64,000 bases of DNA, from NCBI GenBank assembly GCA_042663485.1, contig JBHTAF010000003.1; one strand, given 5' to 3'. Numbering within the stretch: position 1 is the stretch's first letter; every line of letters starts with the position of its first letter. Both the position numbers and the translations under genes were made by a program. This document shows, piece by piece, positions 60,290-64,000 of the stretch. The notes below the pieces were generated by a model. It worked only from the letters and a program-made list of their open reading frames with translations, was not told the DNA's origin and did no database searches. This stretch comes from Natronosalvus sp042663485. GTDB lineage: Archaea > Halobacteriota > Halobacteria > Halobacteriales > Natrialbaceae.

Positions 60290-60389
60290 GCCCGTTCCTT
60301 TTCCGCCGGTCGGTTTGACTCTAACGGAAGTTCGTGGGGTTCGTGCGCTAATCGACGCGCACAAATCGCCGGCGCACGAGTCACCGCCA

Positions 60390-60809
60390 ATGACCGATCT
60401 CCCGACCGACCTCCCGTTCACCGTCGACGTTCCGATCCGCTATCGCGACCTCGACACCTTCAGCCACGTCAACAACGCCGTCTACGTCACCTACCTCGAG
60501 TCGGCCCGGGCCGCGTACCTCGAGGCCGTCGCCGACCTCGCCGTCGAGGACTACGGGTTCGTCGTCGCGAACCTCGAGATCGACTACGAGCGATCGATCA
60601 CGATGGGCCAGGACGTCGTCGTCGCGACGGGGACCACGGAACTGGGCACCTCGAGCTGGACGATGAGCTACGAAATCTACGCCGACGGGGCTCGTGCGGC
60701 GACCGCGGAGACGACGCTCGTGTGCGTCGACCCCGAAACCCGATCGTCGATCCCGATACCGGACTCGATGCGCCAGCGAATCGTCGAGTACGAGGGGCTC
60801 GAGGACTGA
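60390..60809 (+). CDS. Hotdog-fold acyl-CoA thioesterase (4HBT type)
   Basis: 139 aa. IRYRDLDTFSHVNNAVYVTYLESAR contains the 4-hydroxybenzoyl-CoA-thioesterase-type Asp-x-x-x-His-x-Asn active-site motif. NLEIDYERSITMGQDVVVAT and SWTMSYEIYADGARAATAETTLVCVD complete the hotdog fold. Substrate chain length unknown. Divergent from the mutase subunit across about 100 bp, which may link it to acyl-CoA metabolism. Start at 60390 by family alignment. Confidence 0.9.
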   Translation: MTDLPTDLPFTVDVPIRYRDLDTFSHVNNAVYVTYLESARAAYLEAVADLAVEDYGFVVANLEIDYERSITMGQDVVVATGTTELGTSSWTMSYEIYADGARAATAETTLVCVDPETRSSIPIPDSMRQRIVEYEGLED

Positions 60810-60858
60810 CGGCTCGCTCGAGGGACGCTCGACTCGACGATACCCGACGAGAGTCAGA

Positions 60859-61530
60859 TCAGTCGATTCGCCCGCCAGTCAACCGCACGACGCCGCCGGC
60901 GTACGTCTCGTGGGCGACCGCGCTCGCTCGCGCCCGAAGCCGATCGTGGGCGTCTCGCACCTTTCGATCGAGCTGTCCCGAGAGGTCCCGGTCGTAGCGA
61001 AGCCGCGTCGTCGGTGGCGTTGACAGGGCGACGACGATCCCGAAGAGCGCGTTGACGGGCGGCGCGTACCAGCGCTCGCTCCGACCGGCGTTGACGAGGA
61101 CGAGGTGGCCCCCGGGCGCGAGCGCGTCACACCACTGGTCGACCGCTCGAGCCGGCTCGTCGAGCATGCCGACGACGAAGGTGGCGAGGATCGCGTCGAC
61201 CCCGTCTTCGTCGGGGATCGGCGGCTGCGTCGCGTCCGCCCGGACGACGTGGACGTTGTCGTACTCGGCCGTCGCCACGCGCGCTCGTTCGAGCACGCCC
61301 CGGGTGAAGTCGAGTCCGATAACGGTGCCCTCGGAGCCGACCTGCTCGCGCAGGTACGGCAGGTTGGCGCCCGTGCCACAGCCCATCTCGACCACGGTGT
61401 CGCCCGGCTCGAGTCGGCAGGCGAGGGCTGCCTGGCGCCTGAGGGTGACGATGCCGGGCGTTCGCGTGGCCAGCAGGTCGTACAGATGCGCCCAGCGGCC
61501 GTAGAACGCCTGTGCATCCTCGTCTGCCAT
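60859..61530 (-). CDS. Class I SAM-dependent methyltransferase
   Basis: 223-aa Rossmann methyltransferase. Motif I VVEMGCGTGANLPYL (about 46-60), motif II GLDFTRGVLERARV, motif III VRADATQPPI, and LAPGGHLVLVNAG after strand 5. The N-terminal FYGRWAHLYDLLATRTPGI resembles UbiE/phosphatidylethanolamine-type enzymes. The ATG directly abuts the stop of thiR, so the two are probably one transcript. Substrate unknown; a thiamine-linked role is only suggested by the pairing. Confidence 0.9.
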   Translation of the reverse strand: MADEDAQAFYGRWAHLYDLLATRTPGIVTLRRQAALACRLEPGDTVVEMGCGTGANLPYLREQVGSEGTVIGLDFTRGVLERARVATAEYDNVHVVRADATQPPIPDEDGVDAILATFVVGMLDEPARAVDQWCDALAPGGHLVLVNAGRSERWYAPPVNALFGIVVALSTPPTTRLRYDRDLSGQLDRKVRDAHDRLRARASAVAHETYAGGVVRLTGGRID

Positions 61531-62430
61531 TCAGACCAGCTCGCGGATCGTCCTCGCGACCGCCTCCGCGTCCGGGCCCAACACGTAGGTGAGGGGTTCG
61601 ATGCCCTCGCCGCCGGTCTGGTAGAGGACGGTCGCCTCCGGCGTCTCCTCGATGGCCGCCCCGACGCTCGAGGCGACGTCGCCTGATTCGTCGAACTCCG
61701 CGAGGTCGTGGCCGTGCTCGGCCAACTCGTCGAGGAGCGCGGGATCGTATCGGACGTTCACCGCGGCCGTCGCGTCGCTGCCGTGGCGTCGCGCGGCGAG
61801 GAGGACCGTGGCCACGTGCTCGGAGACGCCGAACTCGGGCTCTCCGGGGACCGTCGCTCGCCCCTTGACGTCGAAAATGCGCCCGGGCACGCCCGCCACG
61901 TCGTCGACATCCTCGGCGTCGGGGACGCAGGCGACGAGGTTCGACCCCACCGCCGGGATCAGACCGGCGAAGCCGCTCGCGTTCTCGAGGATCCGTAGCC
62001 CGCGCCGGAGCGAGGACCGAACCCGCTCGCTCGAGCGGACAGCACTCTCGGGGTCGTGAACGCGAAAGCTCGCGTCGTGTTCGGCCAGCTGCGGGACGGA
62101 TTCCTCGTGGAGCGTCGCCAGCAGGTCGCCAGGACTCTCGAGGTCGCGCACGAGCACCTCGATCTCGACAAGCGCCTGGACCGGCGACATATCGCCGCTC
62201 GAGAGTCCCTCACCGAGTCGCGTCACGAGTTCCTGGACGCGGTCGTCGTCGGCGATGCGGTCGTTCGTGGCAACGTCGCCGTGGGCGTACTTCGAGACGG
62301 CGCTCTGGCTGATGCCGAGCACCTCGGCGACCTCGCTCTGGGTCAATCCCCGCTCGCGGAGCTCCCCCGCGAGCTGTGAGCGGATCGTCGGCAGGAACTC
62401 CTCGACGACGATCTCTTCGACGAATTTCAT
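61531..62430 (-). CDS. thiR: ThiR: HTH-ThiN thiamine-pathway transcription regulator
   Basis: 299 aa. The N-terminal helix-turn-helix (about 18-55, ELRERGLTQSEVAEVLGISQSAVSKYAHG) is followed by a helical linker and a C-terminal ThiN domain (about 130-299: GFAGLIPAVGSNLVACVPDAEDVDDVAGVPGRI ... VLYQTGGEGIEPLTYVLG). ThiN in this arrangement senses thiamine phosphate and represses thiamine synthesis and uptake genes in archaea (ThiR). It could otherwise be labelled thiamine-phosphate synthase. No thiamine genes lie in this window. Confidence 0.85.
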   Translation of the reverse strand: MKFVEEIVVEEFLPTIRSQLAGELRERGLTQSEVAEVLGISQSAVSKYAHGDVATNDRIADDDRVQELVTRLGEGLSSGDMSPVQALVEIEVLVRDLESPGDLLATLHEESVPQLAEHDASFRVHDPESAVRSSERVRSSLRRGLRILENASGFAGLIPAVGSNLVACVPDAEDVDDVAGVPGRIFDVKGRATVPGEPEFGVSEHVATVLLAARRHGSDATAAVNVRYDPALLDELAEHGHDLAEFDESGDVASSVGAAIEETPEATVLYQTGGEGIEPLTYVLGPDAEAVARTIRELV

Positions 62431-62550
62431 CTGCCCGGGCCTAGGTGCCGGGGTGCAATAACTGTGGGGATCGTTTCGAGTGCGCTTCCCGTCGCTCGAG
62501 GTGCGCGTCTCGATATCCTCCCGTCGCTCGAGTCGAGGGCACGTCTCGAG

Positions 62551-63156
62551 CTACTCCTCGTGGCGGTCGAGCTGATCGCCGCCGAACTCGTCGTCGCGCT
62601 GGATCCGGGAGGCCTGCGGGCCGTCCTGGTCCTGGTACTTCGAGCCGCGTTCGCTCCCGTAGGGCCGATCCGCCGGCGTCTTCAGCTCGGTGAAGGTGAG
62701 CTGAGAGATCCGCATCCCCGGCGAGAGGGCGACCGGCGCACTGCCGAGGTTCGACAGCTCGAGGGTGATCTGGCCTCGATACCCGGGGTCACACAGGCCC
62801 GCGGTCGCGTGGACAACCACGGCAAGTCGCCCCAGCGAGGAGCGCCCCTCGACGTGAGCGATCAGGTCCGCCGGAATCTCGACGCGCTCGTGGGTCGTCC
62901 CCAGCACGAAGTCGCCGGGGTGGAGGATGAAGTCCTCGCCGTCCTCGACGACGGTCTCGGTGACGTAGTCGTCGACCTCGCGCTCCTCGTTCGGGTGGAT
63001 GCAAGGGATGTTCGTGCGCTGGAACTCGAGGAATCGGCTCCCCAGCCGGAGGTCGACGCTCGCCGGCTGGATCTGCAGGTCGTAGTCGTCGATCGGCTCG
63101 ACCACGAGGTCGCCCGCCTCGAGTCGGTCGAGGATGTCTGCGTCCGAGAGGATCAT
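62551..63156 (-). CDS. dcd: dCTP deaminase
   Basis: 201 aa. Makes dUTP from dCTP for thymidylate synthesis. Conserved SVDLRLGSRFLEF, HPGDFVLGTTHERVEIP, RSSLGRLAVVVHATAGLCDPGYRGQITLEL (substrate site with the catalytic Glu) and the C-terminal lid YGSERGSKYQDQDGPQASRI. Full length. Single gene. Confidence 0.95.
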   Translation of the reverse strand: MILSDADILDRLEAGDLVVEPIDDYDLQIQPASVDLRLGSRFLEFQRTNIPCIHPNEEREVDDYVTETVVEDGEDFILHPGDFVLGTTHERVEIPADLIAHVEGRSSLGRLAVVVHATAGLCDPGYRGQITLELSNLGSAPVALSPGMRISQLTFTELKTPADRPYGSERGSKYQDQDGPQASRIQRDDEFGGDQLDRHEE

Positions 63157-63297
63157 GTGCGGGAACTCGCGTGCGGCGTGGTAAATGGTTCGGATCCGCT
63201 GGCGGTCTGGTTCGGATCCACGGGCGCTTTCGTGGCCGTGCTGGTGGTGGCGCGGTGGCGATGATAGCTGGAGCTGCGTCTCTGCCGCGGTCGAGCT

Positions 63298-63996
63298 TCA
63301 GTCGTTCGCGAGCGCTTCGTCGATTGCCCCGACGATCGCCGCCGTGTCGGGCTCCACTCGCTCGCCGTCGACGACGATCCAGGGTGTTCCCTCGATGCCT
63401 AGCTCCATCCCGTGGGCGCGCTCGGCCTCGAGGCCGTCCCGGTAGGTCACATCCTCAGCGTCCGCTCGAACCTGCTCGGCGTCGAAGCCGAGGTCGCTCG
63501 CGACCTGTTCGATGAGGTCGTAGGAGTACCCGTCATCCCAGTGGGTGAAGATTTCACCGGTGAACTCGAAGAATGCCTCGTCACCCTCCTGGTCCTGGAC
63601 CGAGCGGGCCGCGCTCGCGACGGCGTAGGACCACTCCTCCTGGACGGGGATGGGAAAGTCCCGGTGTTCGTAGCGAATCTGCTCTGCGTCGACGTACGCT
63701 TCCTTGATGTCCGGGAATATCTCCGTGTGATAGAGGGCGCAGTGCCCGCAGCCGAAATCCTCGAAGACGGTGACCGTGACGTCCGCGTCCGGGTCGCCGA
63801 TGACGGGTATCTCGAGCAGGTCGTCCTCGTTGACGTCGGATCCGTTGCCGTTTCCGCCACCGTTACCGCCGCCATTGCCGTTTTCCTCGCCGTTTCCGTT
63901 CCCGTCGCTCTCCGCATCACCGCCACCGAGACAGCCAGCACCGGCGAGCGCCGATCCGGCGGCGAGCGCGGCGAAGCGTCGTCGCGTCACGTTCAT
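63298..63996 (-). CDS. Exported DsbA-family thiol-disulfide lipoprotein
   Basis: 232 aa. Tat signal TRRRFAALAAG with lipobox GAGC (Cys22) gives a lipid-anchored extracellular protein. A Gly/Asn-rich linker (about 30-55, GNGNGEENGNGGG) separates it from a DsbA-like thioredoxin fold with CGHC (83-86) and the cis-proline GIEGTPWIVVDG. Likely oxidises or isomerises disulfides of surface proteins. Start at 63996, 4 nt from the window edge. Confidence 0.9.
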   Translation of the reverse strand: MNVTRRRFAALAAGSALAGAGCLGGGDAESDGNGNGEENGNGGGNGGGNGNGSDVNEDDLLEIPVIGDPDADVTVTVFEDFGCGHCALYHTEIFPDIKEAYVDAEQIRYEHRDFPIPVQEEWSYAVASAARSVQDQEGDEAFFEFTGEIFTHWDDGYSYDLIEQVASDLGFDAEQVRADAEDVTYRDGLEAERAHGMELGIEGTPWIVVDGERVEPDTAAIVGAIDEALAND

Positions 63997-64000
63997 GGTC

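Overview
The window looks like chromosomal DNA of an extremely halophilic archaeon (class Halobacteria). I would guess a Natrialba/Haloterrigena/Natrinema relative, but only from overall resemblance. The evidence is high GC with strong C/G at third codon positions, very acidic proteins, twin-arginine lipoprotein signals, PGF-CTERM-like surface anchors, TATA boxes about 25-30 nt before start codons (leaderless transcripts), and haloarchaea-specific families (RdfA, SMC-related protein, DUF7344, DUF3006, ThiR, bacterioopsin-activator-type regulator). Most of it is core chromosome. I saw no rRNA, tRNA, CRISPR array, prophage or intact insertion sequence.

1-12.4 kb is an alpha-glucan locus: two GH15 glucoamylase-type enzymes (one cut by the window edge), a MalK/UgpC-type ABC ATPase, a GH13 amylase and a TrmB sugar regulator, with cobyric acid synthase and cobyrinate diamide synthase (cobQ, cobB) lying between the sugar genes. 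12.4-21.5 kb is mixed housekeeping: FEN1, MvaD (mevalonate pathway), a long coiled-coil protein, endonuclease III, small membrane proteins including a cysteine-rich 52-aa ORF, an RDD protein and an HtrA protease. It also holds a structured intergenic element near 15.6-15.8 kb. 21.6-25.1 kb is the sdhCDBA succinate dehydrogenase operon.

25.3-33.7 kb has a succinylglutamate desuccinylase/aspartoacylase-like protein, a GNAT-zinc ribbon fusion, a 1238-aa PAS/GAF/HTH_10 sensor-regulator, a DUF7344 protein and a flippase. 33.7-39.9 kb has an IS5-like transposase remnant, threonine synthase, a double-length siroheme-decarboxylase protein, an FMN-binding family gene broken by one in-frame TAG, a TrpD-like paralogue, a cyclophilin and a ferredoxin.

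40.0-46.1 kb is the most interesting stretch. It runs on one strand: metallo-beta-lactamase lipoprotein, DUF3006, the cell-shape factor RdfA, an SMC-related coiled-coil protein with a Rad50-like CxxC hook but degenerate ATPase motifs, and a NurA nuclease. Iterated CGAGTGA repeats, a palindrome at the predicted transcription start and a perfect 9-bp dyad punctuate it. 46.8-51.2 kb is an export operon: 5'-nucleotidase, Tp34-like lipoprotein, cohesin-domain protein. 51.3-64 kb holds an aldo/keto reductase, hisH, a phnDCE transporter with a large dyad around its TATA box, uracil-DNA glycosylase, MeaB plus the B12-binding methylmalonyl-CoA mutase subunit, a thioesterase, ThiR with a methyltransferase, dCTP deaminase and a DsbA-like lipoprotein. 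Cobalamin links the ends: cobQ/cobB make the cofactor family used by the mutase at 59.9-60.3 kb.
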